Positions 26,928 through 36,413 of a stretch of 64,000 nucleotides of DNA are shown piece after piece. Position 1 is the first letter of the stretch; the number at the start of each line of letters is the position of its first letter. Under the pieces are notes generated by a model. The model saw only the letters and a list, made by a program, of their open reading frames with translations, was not told where the DNA came from and made no database searches. Source of the stretch: Natranaerofaba carboxydovora (GTDB lineage Bacteria > Bacillota > Natranaerobiia > Natranaerobiales > Natranaerofabaceae); contig NZ_CP054394.1 of assembly GCF_022539405.1 (NCBI RefSeq), positions 932,501-996,500 of the forward strand, given 5' to 3'. Position numbers and translations under genes: made by a program.

Positions 26928-28149
26928 TGATAACAAAGATATTTTATCACAAGAGGAAATTGATGCCTTATTGAAAGGTGATTCTTCAGGTGGCGAAGAA
27001 TCTAAAGGAGAAGAAAGTGCTAGCCCGGCAGATGGAGATGTGGCTCCATCTGAATCAAGCGCTACTGATGCTAACCTTACAGATGTAGAAAAAGATGCTA
27101 TAGGTGAAATAGGAAATATATCATTTGGAACTGCAGCAACCACTTTATCTGTTTTATTAAACAAACAGGTTGAAATAACGACTCCAAAGGTAAGTATTAC
27201 TAATTATAAAGAGCTAAGGGAAAATTTCCCAAAACCTCATGTATTGGTAGAAGTAGAATATACTGAAGGGCTTCAAGGAGTTAATGTCCTTATTATCAAA
27301 ATGAAAGATGCTAAAATTATTGCAGATTTGATGATGGGAGGAGATGGAGAGAATGTAACTGATGATGATACAGATATTGAAGAGTTTCACTTAAGTGCTG
27401 TAAGTGAAGCAATGAATCAAATGATGGGTTCAGCATCTACTTCAATGTCAACTATGTTTAGTAATGATATTAATATATCACCTCCAAGTTCAAGAACAAT
27501 CGATCTTGCAGAAGATGATCTTGATAGTGAGTTTCCTGAGGAACCCATGGTTAAAGTTTCATTTGACTTGAAAATTGAAGGGCTAATTGATAGTGAAATT
27601 ATGCAAATCGTACCATTGAAATTTGCTAAAAACATGGCAGGGAAACTATTAGGTGGCAGCGAAGAACCTGCAGAACCAGAAAAGGAACCAGAAAGTGCAC
27701 CCGCCCCTGAAAAGACAGAAGAGCCACCGGCTGCAAAAGCTGAGCAGCCAGCTGCGCCAAGTGCCCAGGAGCAAGTGGCTGCAGCATCACAAAATTTACC
27801 AGCGGGGCAGCAACAGCAGCCTACAAAAGATTATCAACCTGTACAGTTTGGTTCTTTAGAAGAGCAACAACAACCTGCGCAGGCGGATACAACTAATATG
27901 GGGCTGATTCTTGATGTTCCGTTAGAAGTTACAGTTGAACTTGGCAGGACTAGAAAATCTATTAAAGATGTTCTGGAATTAGTGCCTGGTTCTATAATAG
28001 AACTAGAGAAGCTAGCAGGAGAACCTGTTGATATCAAAGTAAATGGCAAATTAATTGCCAAAGGCGAAGTAGTAGTAATTGATGAAAACTTTGGTGTTAG
28101 GGTGACAGAAATTGTAAGTCCGATGGAAAGGGTCAATAAATTACAATAA
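26917..28149 (+). CDS. fliY: Flagellar motor switch phosphatase FliY
   Basis: C-ring protein of Firmicutes that both replaces FliN and dephosphorylates CheY-P. The N-terminal EIDALL motif resembles FliM. Two CheC-type active sites (ExxN) are visible: EIGNISFG near residue 66 and EAMNQMMG near 166. A linker of about 80 residues rich in Pro, Ala, Glu and Gln leads to the FliN domain (LDVPLEVTVELGRTRKSI to VTEIVSPM). Length of 410 fits the family. The TTG start follows AGGGAAGGAGAGG and lies inside fliM. Confidence 0.96.
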   Translation: MENNDNKDILSQEEIDALLKGDSSGGEESKGEESASPADGDVAPSESSATDANLTDVEKDAIGEIGNISFGTAATTLSVLLNKQVEITTPKVSITNYKELRENFPKPHVLVEVEYTEGLQGVNVLIIKMKDAKIIADLMMGGDGENVTDDDTDIEEFHLSAVSEAMNQMMGSASTSMSTMFSNDINISPPSSRTIDLAEDDLDSEFPEEPMVKVSFDLKIEGLIDSEIMQIVPLKFAKNMAGKLLGGSEEPAEPEKEPESAPAPEKTEEPPAAKAEQPAAPSAQEQVAAASQNLPAGQQQQPTKDYQPVQFGSLEEQQQPAQADTTNMGLILDVPLEVTVELGRTRKSIKDVLELVPGSIIELEKLAGEPVDIKVNGKLIAKGEVVVIDENFGVRVTEIVSPMERVNKLQ

Positions 28150-28183
28150 AAAATGAACTGAATTAAAGGGAGGTCTAATAGTA

Positions 28184-28546
28184 ATGAGTCATAAAGTTTT
28201 AATCGTAGATGATGCCGCTTTTATGAGAATGATGATAAAAGACATACTTACAAAAAATGGTTTTGAGGTTGTGGGGGAAGCAGAAAACGGTGCACAGGCG
28301 GTAGAAAAATACGATGAGTTGTCTCCAGATATTGTAACTATGGATATTACTATGCCGGAAAAAGATGGTATACAAGCTCTAAAGGAGATTAAGGGCAAGG
28401 ATGCGAATGCTAATATTATAATGTGTTCTGCTATGGGACAACAATCTATGGTTATCGAAGCAATACAAGCTGGTGCAAAAGACTTTATTGTCAAGCCTTT
28501 CCAACCAGAAAGGGTAATGGAAGCCATAAAGAAAAGTTTAAGTTAA
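28184..28546 (+). CDS. cheY: Chemotaxis response regulator CheY
   Basis: Single-domain receiver that carries the signal from CheA to the switch. The 120-residue protein shows the acidic pocket VDDAAF, phospho-acceptor Asp54 in DIVTMDITMPEKDG, the Ser in CSAMG and the Lys in FIVKPF. Position directly after fliY matches Bacillus. GGGAGG precedes the ATG. Confidence 0.97.
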   Translation: MSHKVLIVDDAAFMRMMIKDILTKNGFEVVGEAENGAQAVEKYDELSPDIVTMDITMPEKDGIQALKEIKGKDANANIIMCSAMGQQSMVIEAIQAGAKDFIVKPFQPERVMEAIKKSLS

Positions 28547-28593
28547 TCAAATAATATATGTTAGAATGTTTAAATGGTGTAGGAGGATTTCAA

Positions 28594-29193
28594 TTGATGA
28601 AAAACTTGATTATGGTAACATCTATTGCTTTAGCTGATGCACCAGATATCACTAATGGTAAAGGAGAATTTTCTTCAAACACCGACCAATTTCTGAATTT
28701 TATTTTTTACATGATAATGTTTGCCTTTGTGATTGGTTTATTATTTCTTGTTTTAAAATTATTAAAAAGGCAAGCAGGTTTTTTTACCAAGGGTAACTAT
28801 TTTACTTTGATTGATAGCATAATGTTAAGTAAAGAAACGTCTATTCATTTAGTTGAATTAGGTGGCAAGATTATGGTTATAGGAACAGGAAAAGAAGTAT
28901 CAATTTTGACTATACTAGATGATCCGGAAATAATTAATGAAATAACTAAAGAAAGGATAAGAGAGGGTAGGGAAAATCAAGTAACCAAAAACTTTAAAGG
29001 CAAGCTCCTCGAACGCCTGCCAATTTTGAATAATCTTGCTTTTTTAAAAAACAAAGAAAATAATATAGAAACTGAAAATGTCGAGCTAGAAGATGATGAA
29101 AGCTCTGATTTTGAAAGAGAGTTAAAAGAGCAATTAAAAAAGTTGAAGCAGCTAGACAAGGATGGGCGGGGAGGAAATAAGGATGAAGAGTAA
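28594..29193 (+). CDS. fliO: Flagellar biosynthetic protein FliO
   Basis: Small membrane protein assisting FliP ring assembly in the export gate (FliZ in Bacillus). The product has an N-terminal hydrophobic or signal-like start, one strong membrane segment (IFYMIMFAFVIGLLFLVL) and a cytoplasmic domain with SKETSIHLVELGGKIMVIG, then a charged tail. AGGAGG 7-10 bases upstream suits either TTG 28594 or ATG 28597. Weak family conservation is offset by its place before fliP. Confidence 0.82.
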   Translation: MMKNLIMVTSIALADAPDITNGKGEFSSNTDQFLNFIFYMIMFAFVIGLLFLVLKLLKRQAGFFTKGNYFTLIDSIMLSKETSIHLVELGGKIMVIGTGKEVSILTILDDPEIINEITKERIREGRENQVTKNFKGKLLERLPILNNLAFLKNKENNIETENVELEDDESSDFERELKEQLKKLKQLDKDGRGGNKDEE

Positions 29194-29950
29194 ATATCTT
29201 AAAATACTATTAATTTTGTTAGTTACTACTGCATTATTGTTGTTTGCTTTCACTTCAACTGCTGAAGCTTTCCCCGTTCCAAACATTGAATTTGGCGTAG
29301 ATGAAGGGGATAACCCTGAAGACTTGGCTCTTAGTTTACAGTTATTATTCTTACTTACTATATTGAGTTTAGCCCCAGCAATTTTAATTATGACTACTTC
29401 TTTTACCAGGGTTGTTGTAGTATTATCTTTTGTGCGTAATGCCCTTGCAACTCAGCAAATGCCACCTAACCAGATATTAATTGGACTAGCATTATTTATG
29501 ACCTTTTTTATAATGAGCCCTGTTTGGGGACAAGTTTATGAAGAAGCATAGGTCCCTTACACTGAGGATGATATTACCTTAGAAGAAGCTTATGAAACTG
29601 CTCTTGATCCAGTAAGGGAATTTATGTATGAGCATACCAGGGAGAGAGATTTGGCTTTATTTTTAACATATAGTAATGTAGAAGAAGAACCAGAGACTAT
29701 AGCTGATGTTCCTACTACTGTACTTATACCTGCTTTTGTGATAAGTGAATTAAAGACGGCTTTTCAAATTGGGTTTTTGATTTTTGTGCCTTTTTTGATA
29801 ATTGACATGATTGTTGCTAGTACCCTTATGTCAATGGGTATGCTTATGCTTCCGCCTGTAATGATATCCTTACCATTTAAAGTTTTATTATTTGTACTGG
29901 TTGATGGATGGCATTTAATTTCAAGGTCTTTGCTACTAGGATTTAGTTAA
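29183..29950 (+). pseudogene. fliP: Flagellar export gate protein FliP with an in-frame amber stop
   Basis: Core subunit of the FliPQR export channel. From ATG 29183 (GGAGG 9 bases upstream, inside fliO) there is a signal peptide, then PAILIMTTSFTRVVVVLSFVR and MPPNQILIGLALFMTFFIM. At codon 123 (29549-29551) the reading frame has TAG, after which the same frame continues to the natural end with REFMYEHTRERDLALF and the conserved VLVDGWHLI. Restored length would be 255 residues, normal for FliP. By recall of Bacillus FliP the stop falls on a leucine (EALTP), one T-to-A change from TTG. Nonsense mutation, polymorphism, readthrough or base-call error are open. Confidence 0.88.
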
Positions 29951-29989
29951 CTGTTGATTAACCACTTGAGTATAAAGGTGTGATTGTAT

Positions 29990-30259
29990 ATGAGTGAAGA
30001 GTTTGTACTTTTTCTTGGAAGAGAAGCTTTAATTACTGTACTTTTGGCTGCTGCACCAATGCTTGGACTTGCTGTACTTACTGGACTACTTGTAAGTATT
30101 TTACAGGCAACTACGCAGATTCAAGAACAGACCCTTGCCTTTGTACCAAAGATTGTGGCTGTTTTGGGGGCTGTTATATTATTTGGTCCCTGGATTTATA
30201 ACCTGTTAACAGATTTTACTTTGACTTTGTATAGTGACATTCACCTATATATCCAATAA
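29990..30259 (+). CDS. fliQ: Flagellar export gate protein FliQ
   Basis: Small two-helix membrane protein of the FliPQR export channel. The 89-residue product shows two hydrophobic segments (about residues 12-40 and 52-75) and the family stretch ISILQATTQIQEQTLAFVPKI (here read as VSILQATTQIQEQ and so on). ATG 29990 has AAAGGTG at 9 bases; TTG 29984 is too close to it. Confidence 0.93.
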   Translation: MSEEFVLFLGREALITVLLAAAPMLGLAVLTGLLVSILQATTQIQEQTLAFVPKIVAVLGAVILFGPWIYNLLTDFTLTLYSDIHLYIQ

Positions 30260-30283
30260 GAAACTAAAAGGCGGGCGAGACTT

Positions 30284-31060
30284 TTGGAATTTGCAGAATG
30301 GTTGGTTGATCAAGCTGCTATATTTTTACTTTTAACTATAAGGATGACAGGTTTATTTTTGAGTGCACCTGTTTTAGGCAGTGATAACATACCAGCCAGG
30401 GTCAAAGTGGGTGTGAGTTTACTTTTTTCAATTATAATATTTCCTACTATTGCTCCAGAAGTACAAGTGTTTTATGATCCCATAGTATATATTGGCATTA
30501 TGGTTTCAGAGCTTTTGATTGGGTTAGGGATTGGTTTGGTTGCAAGTATATTGTTTGCTTCTATTCAAGTTGCAGGCCAGTTAATAGATATGCAAATGGG
30601 TTTTGCCATAGTTAACGTATTAGATCCTCAGTCTGGAATACAGTTTCCTTTGATGGGTTATTTTAAATATGTTTTGGCAATTTTGATATATTTCACCATT
30701 GATGGACATCACCTTTTAATTGGGGCAGTTTATGAGAGCTATGAGTTTTTGCTCCCTGGTCAATATGCTAGCTTTGTTGGTGGGGGAGAGGTAATAATGA
30801 GTCTTTTGACAGAAACTTTTACACTTGCATTAAGAGTAGGTGCCCCGGTGCTTGGAGTTCTATTTTTAACAAATATTATTTTGGGTCTTCTTGCTAGATC
30901 AGTACCTCAGATGAATGTCTTTATTGTAGGGCTTCCGATCAAAGTTTTTGTAGGATTTATTGGAATGATTTTATTAATGCCTGTTTATGCAATGATTCTT
31001 GATGTTATATTTGAAAGTATTAGTGGAGGGATTCTAGACTTCTTAAGAGCTCTAGTCTAA
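30284..31060 (+). CDS. fliR: Flagellar export gate protein FliR
   Basis: Membrane component that completes the FliPQR helical gate. The 258-residue protein has about six hydrophobic segments and family features FLLLTIRMTGLFLSAPVLGS, QLIDMQMGFAIVNVLDP and a C-terminal VPQMNVFIVGLPIKVFVGF. TTG start is preceded by a modest site (AAAAGGCGGGCG). No sign of disruption, in contrast to fliP. Confidence 0.95.
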   Translation: MEFAEWLVDQAAIFLLLTIRMTGLFLSAPVLGSDNIPARVKVGVSLLFSIIIFPTIAPEVQVFYDPIVYIGIMVSELLIGLGIGLVASILFASIQVAGQLIDMQMGFAIVNVLDPQSGIQFPLMGYFKYVLAILIYFTIDGHHLLIGAVYESYEFLLPGQYASFVGGGEVIMSLLTETFTLALRVGAPVLGVLFLTNIILGLLARSVPQMNVFIVGLPIKVFVGFIGMILLMPVYAMILDVIFESISGGILDFLRALV

Positions 31061-31082
31061 ATTATTTCTGGAGGTTTTCTCT

Positions 31083-32180
31083 TTGGAAATAGAACATAGG
31101 AAATTAAATCTGCAGCTTTTTGGTCAGCAGAGTGATCAAGGAGAGAAAACCGAAAAACCAACCCCAAAAAAGCGACGTGAAGCTAGAAGGAAAGGACAGG
31201 TTGCAAAAAGTAAGGAAGTTTCTTCAGCTTTTTTACTTTTTGCAACCTTTGGAGTTTTATATATTGCTGCACCATATACGTTTAATCGATTTGCTGCTTT
31301 TGTAACTAAGCTTTGGAGTGAATATCCTGTAGAATTTAATGAGCGAGGGATACAAGCATTACTTACAGAAGTTATCATGGAGTTAATGATATTTTTAGCT
31401 CCTGTTTTGGCTACAGCCTTCTTAATGGGGATTTTATCTAACCTGATTCAAATTGGCTTTCTTGTTACTGGTGAACCACTAAAACCAAAACTAGAGAAGC
31501 TGAACCCTGTAAAAGGACTTCAGCGGATTTTTAGTAAAAGAGCCATAGTTGAGTTGCTAAAATCAATTTTTAAAGTAGTAGTTATAGCATTTATAAGTTA
31601 TACTATTTTTATTAATAATGTTCATCATTTTTCAAGGTTTGCAGATATGGGAATAAGACAGGCTGCTGAGGAGACAGGAGAACTTGTCTTTCAACTTGTT
31701 TTATGGGTTTCGTTGGCTTTGTTGATTATGAGTATTTTTGACTATATTTATCAGTACTGGGAACACGAACAAAGTATAAAGATGACAAAATATGAAGTAA
31801 AACAGGAACATAAACAAACTGAAGGTGACCCTCAGATAAGGTCAAAAATTAAAGAAAAACAGCGAGAAGCAACGAGGAAAAGGATGATGCAGGATGTTCC
31901 TGAGGCAGATGTGGTTATTACAAACCCTATACATCTAGCAGTTGCTCTTAAATATGATGAAGAACACGGTGTACCTATAGTACTTGCCAAAGGGCAGGGA
32001 AAAGTTGCTGATAGAATAAAAGAAGTGGCAGAAGAAAGTCAGGTAGTAGTTGTTGAAAATGAATGGTTAGCAAGAAATATTTTCTATACTGTGGAGATAG
32101 GAGAAGAGATACCAGAAGAACTTTATCAGGCTGTAGCCGAAGTGTTAGCCTTTGTATATCGACTGCAGGGTGCAGTATAG
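31083..32180 (+). CDS. flhB: Flagellar export switch protein FlhB (NPIH variant)
   Basis: FlhB switches export from rod/hook to filament substrates after cutting itself between Asn and Pro of an NPTH motif. The 365-residue protein has an N-terminal EKTEKPTPKKRREARRKGQV segment, four membrane spans (about residues 45-70, 97-125, 160-180, 203-225) and a cytoplasmic domain. The cleavage motif reads NPIH (Asn281-His284) instead of NPTH. The usual threonine codon ACA appears as ATA, a single C-to-T step. Asn and Pro are kept, so cleavage may still occur. TTG start; flhA begins about 35 bases after its stop. Confidence 0.95.
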   Translation: MEIEHRKLNLQLFGQQSDQGEKTEKPTPKKRREARRKGQVAKSKEVSSAFLLFATFGVLYIAAPYTFNRFAAFVTKLWSEYPVEFNERGIQALLTEVIMELMIFLAPVLATAFLMGILSNLIQIGFLVTGEPLKPKLEKLNPVKGLQRIFSKRAIVELLKSIFKVVVIAFISYTIFINNVHHFSRFADMGIRQAAEETGELVFQLVLWVSLALLIMSIFDYIYQYWEHEQSIKMTKYEVKQEHKQTEGDPQIRSKIKEKQREATRKRMMQDVPEADVVITNPIHLAVALKYDEEHGVPIVLAKGQGKVADRIKEVAEESQVVVVENEWLARNIFYTVEIGEEIPEELYQAVAEVLAFVYRLQGAV

Positions 32181-32214
32181 AAAACAAATAATTTTAAGCC
32201 GGAGTGAAACTTTG

Positions 32215-34263
32215 ATGAAACATTCAGACTTAATTGTAATAGTAGCGGTTATAGCAACAGTTTTCATGTTAATATTGCCTGTGCCAGCTGGTCTATTGGA
32301 TTTTTTACTGGTAATAAATATTACCATTGCTTTGACTGTATTATTGGTTTCTATGTATACTTTTGAACCTTTGCAATTTTCTATCTTACCTTCTTTATTA
32401 CTCTTAACTACATTGTACAGGCTTGCGTTAAATGTTTCATCAACAAGGCTTATATTGCTAGACGCTCATGCGGGTGAAGTCATTGCTCAATTTGGCAACT
32501 TTGTTGTTGGTGGTAATCCGGTGGTTGGATTTATTGTGTTTTTGATTCTGGTGGTCATTCAGTTTATTGTTATTACAAAAGGTGCCGAAAGGGTTTCAGA
32601 GGTAACTGCGAGGTTTGTTCTAGATGCTATGCCAGGTAAACAGATGGCCATAGATGCTGATTTGAACTCCGGCCTAATTACAGAAGATGAAGCTAGAGAA
32701 AGAAGGCAGACCATTCAAAAGGAAGCAGATTTTTATGGGGCGATGGATGGTGCTACCAAATTTGTGAAAGGTGATGCAATAGCTGCCATTGTAATAATAG
32801 TAATAAACATAACTGGTGGTTTTGCAATTGGAATGATACAGATGGATATGAGTTTTGCTGATGCTCTTAGCACATATATATTGCTTTCCGTTGGTGACGG
32901 ACTTGTAAGTCAGATCCCTGCTCTTTTGATTTCAACTGCAGCAGGCATTGTTGTTACAAGGGCAGCTTCTGATTCAAACCTAGGGGTGGATGTCCTAAAT
33001 CAAATTTTAGCCCAGCCAAAAGCATTATTCTTAGTATCGGGATTTTTACTTATTATAGGTTTTTTACCAGGGCTTCCCCCACTACCCTTTATTGCTCTTG
33101 GCTCTATGATGGGCTTTATAGGATACCAACTAAAAACAGCTACAGAAGAAGGCATTACTAAAGAAGAGGAACTTGAAGAAGAAAAACAGAAGGCAGAAGA
33201 AGTTGAAGAATATAGAAAACCTGAAAATGTCATGTCCATGCTACAGGTTGACCCAATAGAATTTGAAATTGGATATGGTCTTTTACCCCTTGCGGACCCT
33301 GACCAGGGGGGAGATTTTTTGGATAGAGTTACTATGATAAGACGCCAGGTTGCTCTTGATCTTGGCCTAATTGTACCGGAAATAAGAGTTAGAGATAATA
33401 TACAGCTTGCGCCAAATGAATATGTGATAAAAATTAAAGGAATAGAAATAGCCAGATCAGAGGTGTACCCTAATTATTACTTAGTTATGAACCCAGAAGA
33501 TTCTGGAACTGACTTAGAAGGTATAGATACCACAGAGCCGGTTTTTGGTTTGCCTGCAAAGTGGATTGAAGAAGACAGAAAAGAACAGGCGGAGATGGAA
33601 GGACTAACTATCGTTGATCCTCCTTCAGTTCTAGCAACCCACTTAACAGAAGTTATAAAACAACATGCTCATGAATTACTTGGAAGACAGGAAGTACAAA
33701 GTTTATTGGACAATGTTAAGGAGAAATTTCCTACTGTTGTCGAAGAACTGGTGGGAGATATACTTTCAGTGGGTGAGATCAGAAAAGTTTTGGCTAATCT
33801 TTTAAGAGAAGGAGTTTCTATTAGAAATTTAGTTACTATTTTGGAGGCTTTGACTGATTATGCCTCTATCACTAAAGATACTGATGCCTTGACAGAATAT
33901 GTGAGGCAAAGTTTAAGTAGACAAATATCAAATGATTTAAAGGAGCTTCAGGGGCATCCGTTGAAGGTAGTAACGTTGAGCCCAGATTTAGAAAAAGCAA
34001 TTTCTGATTCAATACAATCAACTGATACAGGAAATTACCTTTCTTTAGATCCAAAAATAACTCAAAATATACAAAAGCAGCTAAAAGAATATTTTGATGA
34101 GTTTTCAAACCAGGGAATACAACCTATTATAGTTACCTCTCCTATGGTAAGACTATTTTTTAAAAGGTTGACAGAGTCTTTTATACCTGGATTGCTTGTG
34201 GTGTCTTATAATGAACTTGAGTCTGACTTGGAGATTCAATCTGTTGGGGTGGTGAAGGTTTAA
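32215..34263 (+). CDS. flhA: Flagellar export gate protein FlhA
   Basis: Large export protein that uses ion-motive force and docks chaperone-substrate complexes. The 683-residue product has about eight N-terminal membrane segments, the FHIPEP-family signature (LYRLALNVSSTRLIL), the cytoplasmic loop with DADLNSGLITEDEAR, and a C-terminal nonameric domain from about residue 330. ATG 32215 is chosen over an in-frame ATG inside flhB at 32152 because a GGAG site sits 11 bases upstream and the protein then begins like other FlhA. Confidence 0.96.
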   Translation: MKHSDLIVIVAVIATVFMLILPVPAGLLDFLLVINITIALTVLLVSMYTFEPLQFSILPSLLLLTTLYRLALNVSSTRLILLDAHAGEVIAQFGNFVVGGNPVVGFIVFLILVVIQFIVITKGAERVSEVTARFVLDAMPGKQMAIDADLNSGLITEDEARERRQTIQKEADFYGAMDGATKFVKGDAIAAIVIIVINITGGFAIGMIQMDMSFADALSTYILLSVGDGLVSQIPALLISTAAGIVVTRAASDSNLGVDVLNQILAQPKALFLVSGFLLIIGFLPGLPPLPFIALGSMMGFIGYQLKTATEEGITKEEELEEEKQKAEEVEEYRKPENVMSMLQVDPIEFEIGYGLLPLADPDQGGDFLDRVTMIRRQVALDLGLIVPEIRVRDNIQLAPNEYVIKIKGIEIARSEVYPNYYLVMNPEDSGTDLEGIDTTEPVFGLPAKWIEEDRKEQAEMEGLTIVDPPSVLATHLTEVIKQHAHELLGRQEVQSLLDNVKEKFPTVVEELVGDILSVGEIRKVLANLLREGVSIRNLVTILEALTDYASITKDTDALTEYVRQSLSRQISNDLKELQGHPLKVVTLSPDLEKAISDSIQSTDTGNYLSLDPKITQNIQKQLKEYFDEFSNQGIQPIIVTSPMVRLFFKRLTESFIPGLLVVSYNELESDLEIQSVGVVKV

Positions 34264-34264
34264 C

Positions 34265-35566
34265 ATGAGGGTCAAAAAATACGTTGCCAATACCGAGAAA
34301 GAAGCTATTCAAAGAATAAAAAATGAGCTTGGAAGCGATGCGATAATTTTAAATAGTAAAAAAGTAAAAAGAAATGGTTTGTGGGGGTTATTCGGCAAGA
34401 AAAATGCCGAGGTTACAGTTGCTATAGATGAAACTGGTACAGGCAAAAAAGAGAATAATGGCGAAAATAACTTACATAAAGATAATCAAATAAAAGAAGA
34501 ATTACAAAACAACTACCAGGCAGAAGCAGAAAAAGAAAAATTATTAAATAAAATTAATGAAGTTAAACAACAGGTAAATCAAAATACAGCTGATTCTGCT
34601 GGAATTACCGATCCTGTTGGACAAAATCAAAATTTTTCTAATCAAGAGCAAAAGCTCCAGAACAAAGAAAGTAATAATAAAACTACAGAGATAGATGAAC
34701 TAAAAGAAGAAATAAATGAAACAAAAAGTATGATGCAAAATATGTTATCAGAATTCAAAAAAATGCCATTAGAAGAGGAAAGGCTACCTCCAATTGCAAA
34801 AAAATATTATAATAACTTAAAGAATCAAGGAGTATTAGAGGAAATAAATAAAGATATGATCAATAACACCTTAAATAAAGTAACAAATAGTCAGCTCGAC
34901 GATGAGTACAGCTTCTTTAAAATGCTTGGGCAGGAAATATATAGTAGGCTTGATTATTCTGTCAAGAAAAAAAATAATAATTTGCCTGAAATAATAACAC
35001 TTATTGGGCCTACTGGTGTAGGTAAGACGACTACTGTAGCAAAGCTTGCAGCAAGATTTACCCTTGCAGAGAAGAAAAAAGTAGGACTAGTAACTGTGGA
35101 TACTTATAGAATAGCCGCTGTGGAACAATTAAAAACTTATGGTGACATTCTTAGCTTGCCAGTTGAAGTGGTACTAACCCCTCAGGAATTAAAAAATGCT
35201 ATAAAGAATTTTAGCGATAAAGATGTCATTTTAATTGATACTGCTGGTAGAAGCCATAGAAACGAGATGCAAATGTCTGAAATAAAGAACTTTATAGAGA
35301 CTGGCAATCCAAGTATAAGCTATCTTGTTTTGAGCCTTGGAACCAAATATGAGGATTTGAAGGAAATATTAAGAAAGTATGAGAATATAAGAGTAGATGG
35401 TTATATTTTTACAAAAACAGATGAGACAGAAACAATGGGTAATATCTTAAATATTGTATCACAAACAAAAACAGGGTTTTCGTATATAACAACAGGCCAG
35501 GATGTTCCTGATGATATCGAAAAGGTTGACATCAATAAAATAACTAAAATATTGTTAGGTGATTAA
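34265..35566 (+). CDS. flhF: Flagellar SRP-type GTPase FlhF
   Basis: SRP-family GTPase that sets the site and number of flagella. An N-terminal B domain (VKKYVANTEKEAIQRIKNELG) is followed by a long Asn/Gln/Glu-rich linker (about residues 60-170), an N-domain, and the G domain with [33 protein letters not shown] and TKTDET. It starts one base after the flhA stop and nearly abuts flhG, its GTPase activator. Confidence 0.96.
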   Translation: MRVKKYVANTEKEAIQRIKNELGSDAIILNSKKVKRNGLWGLFGKKNAEVTVAIDETGTGKKENNGENNLHKDNQIKEELQNNYQAEAEKEKLLNKINEVKQQVNQNTADSAGITDPVGQNQNFSNQEQKLQNKESNNKTTEIDELKEEINETKSMMQNMLSEFKKMPLEEERLPPIAKKYYNNLKNQGVLEEINKDMINNTLNKVTNSQLDDEYSFFKMLGQEIYSRLDYSVKKKNNNLPEIITLIGPTGVGKTTTVAKLAARFTLAEKKKVGLVTVDTYRIAAVEQLKTYGDILSLPVEVVLTPQELKNAIKNFSDKDVILIDTAGRSHRNEMQMSEIKNFIETGNPSISYLVLSLGTKYEDLKEILRKYENIRVDGYIFTKTDETETMGNILNIVSQTKTGFSYITTGQDVPDDIEKVDINKITKILLGD

Positions 35567-35567
35567 T

Positions 35568-36383
35568 ATGTTCGACCAAGCGGAGACACTTAGGAAGCTG
35601 GTTAAAGAAAAAAAGAATTTTGATGCAAACACAAAAACGATAGGGGTGTTTAGCGGCAAAGGTGGAGTTGGAAAGAGCTCTTTTGCCATTAACCTTGCTT
35701 TTGCATTAAAAGATTTAAATAAAAAAGTAATGCTAGTAGATTGTGATATTGGACTTTATAACCTTTCTTTATTAATGGGAATAGAACATGAGAAAACAGG
35801 TCAGTTCACAAAAATGCTGTTAGGAGAAAGTAATTGGGAAGAGAACCTGCAAGACACAGCTTATGATATAGATCTGTTAGGTGGTGGAATAGAAAAAGAA
35901 CAAAATATTTCTGACCCTAAATTTGATTTTATTAGCGAAATCAAAGCAAAAAATGCTTATCAATACATAGTTATAGATACCGGACCAGGAATTAATCAGT
36001 CAATTTTAAATTTATTTGAATTTACTGATATCAACACTATAATTACTACTCCAGAGTTAACATCTATTACTGATTCTTATGCTATGATGAAATCATTAGT
36101 AACAGAGAAAAAAACTAATTTATTTCATCTGGTAGTAAATAGATCTACATCAAGTGAAGAGGCAGATGCCACTTATTTTAAACTAGATAATGTGATTAAA
36201 AAATTCTTAAACGCTCATTTAGAGTTTTTGGGTTATATACCAGAAGATAGAATAATGAAAAGCAGTATAAAACACCAGTACCCTGCTTTTTTATCAAAGC
36301 CATACGCACCATCAATTATTGGTATCCGTAGTATAGCCAGAAAACTAATTTCTTTGGATTTAACTACTGAGCGCAGCGTATAA
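35568..36383 (+). CDS. flhG: Flagellum number regulator FlhG (MinD-like ATPase)
   Basis: MinD/ParA-type ATPase (YlxH in Bacillus) that activates FlhF GTPase and helps C-ring assembly. The N-terminal DQAETLRKLVKE helix is the FlhF-activating motif, and the deviant Walker A KGGVGKSS lies at about residues 31-38. DCDIGLYNLSLLMG and DTGPGI follow. ATG 35568 with AGGTGA upstream is preferred; GTG 35559 adds three residues. Confidence 0.94.
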   Translation: MFDQAETLRKLVKEKKNFDANTKTIGVFSGKGGVGKSSFAINLAFALKDLNKKVMLVDCDIGLYNLSLLMGIEHEKTGQFTKMLLGESNWEENLQDTAYDIDLLGGGIEKEQNISDPKFDFISEIKAKNAYQYIVIDTGPGINQSILNLFEFTDINTIITTPELTSITDSYAMMKSLVTEKKTNLFHLVVNRSTSSEEADATYFKLDNVIKKFLNAHLEFLGYIPEDRIMKSSIKHQYPAFLSKPYAPSIIGIRSIARKLISLDLTTERSV

Positions 36384-36413
36384 TGATATATCCTTTGTGA
36401 TAGGAGGATTTAA

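Noticed and set aside
29549-29551. TAG in fliP read as pyrrolysine
   Set aside because: TAG ends at least xerC, hslU, flhB, cheD, fapA-like, rimP and ylxQ genes in this window, so it is an ordinary stop here; no pyl genes are visible, and FliP has no need for such a residue at this point.
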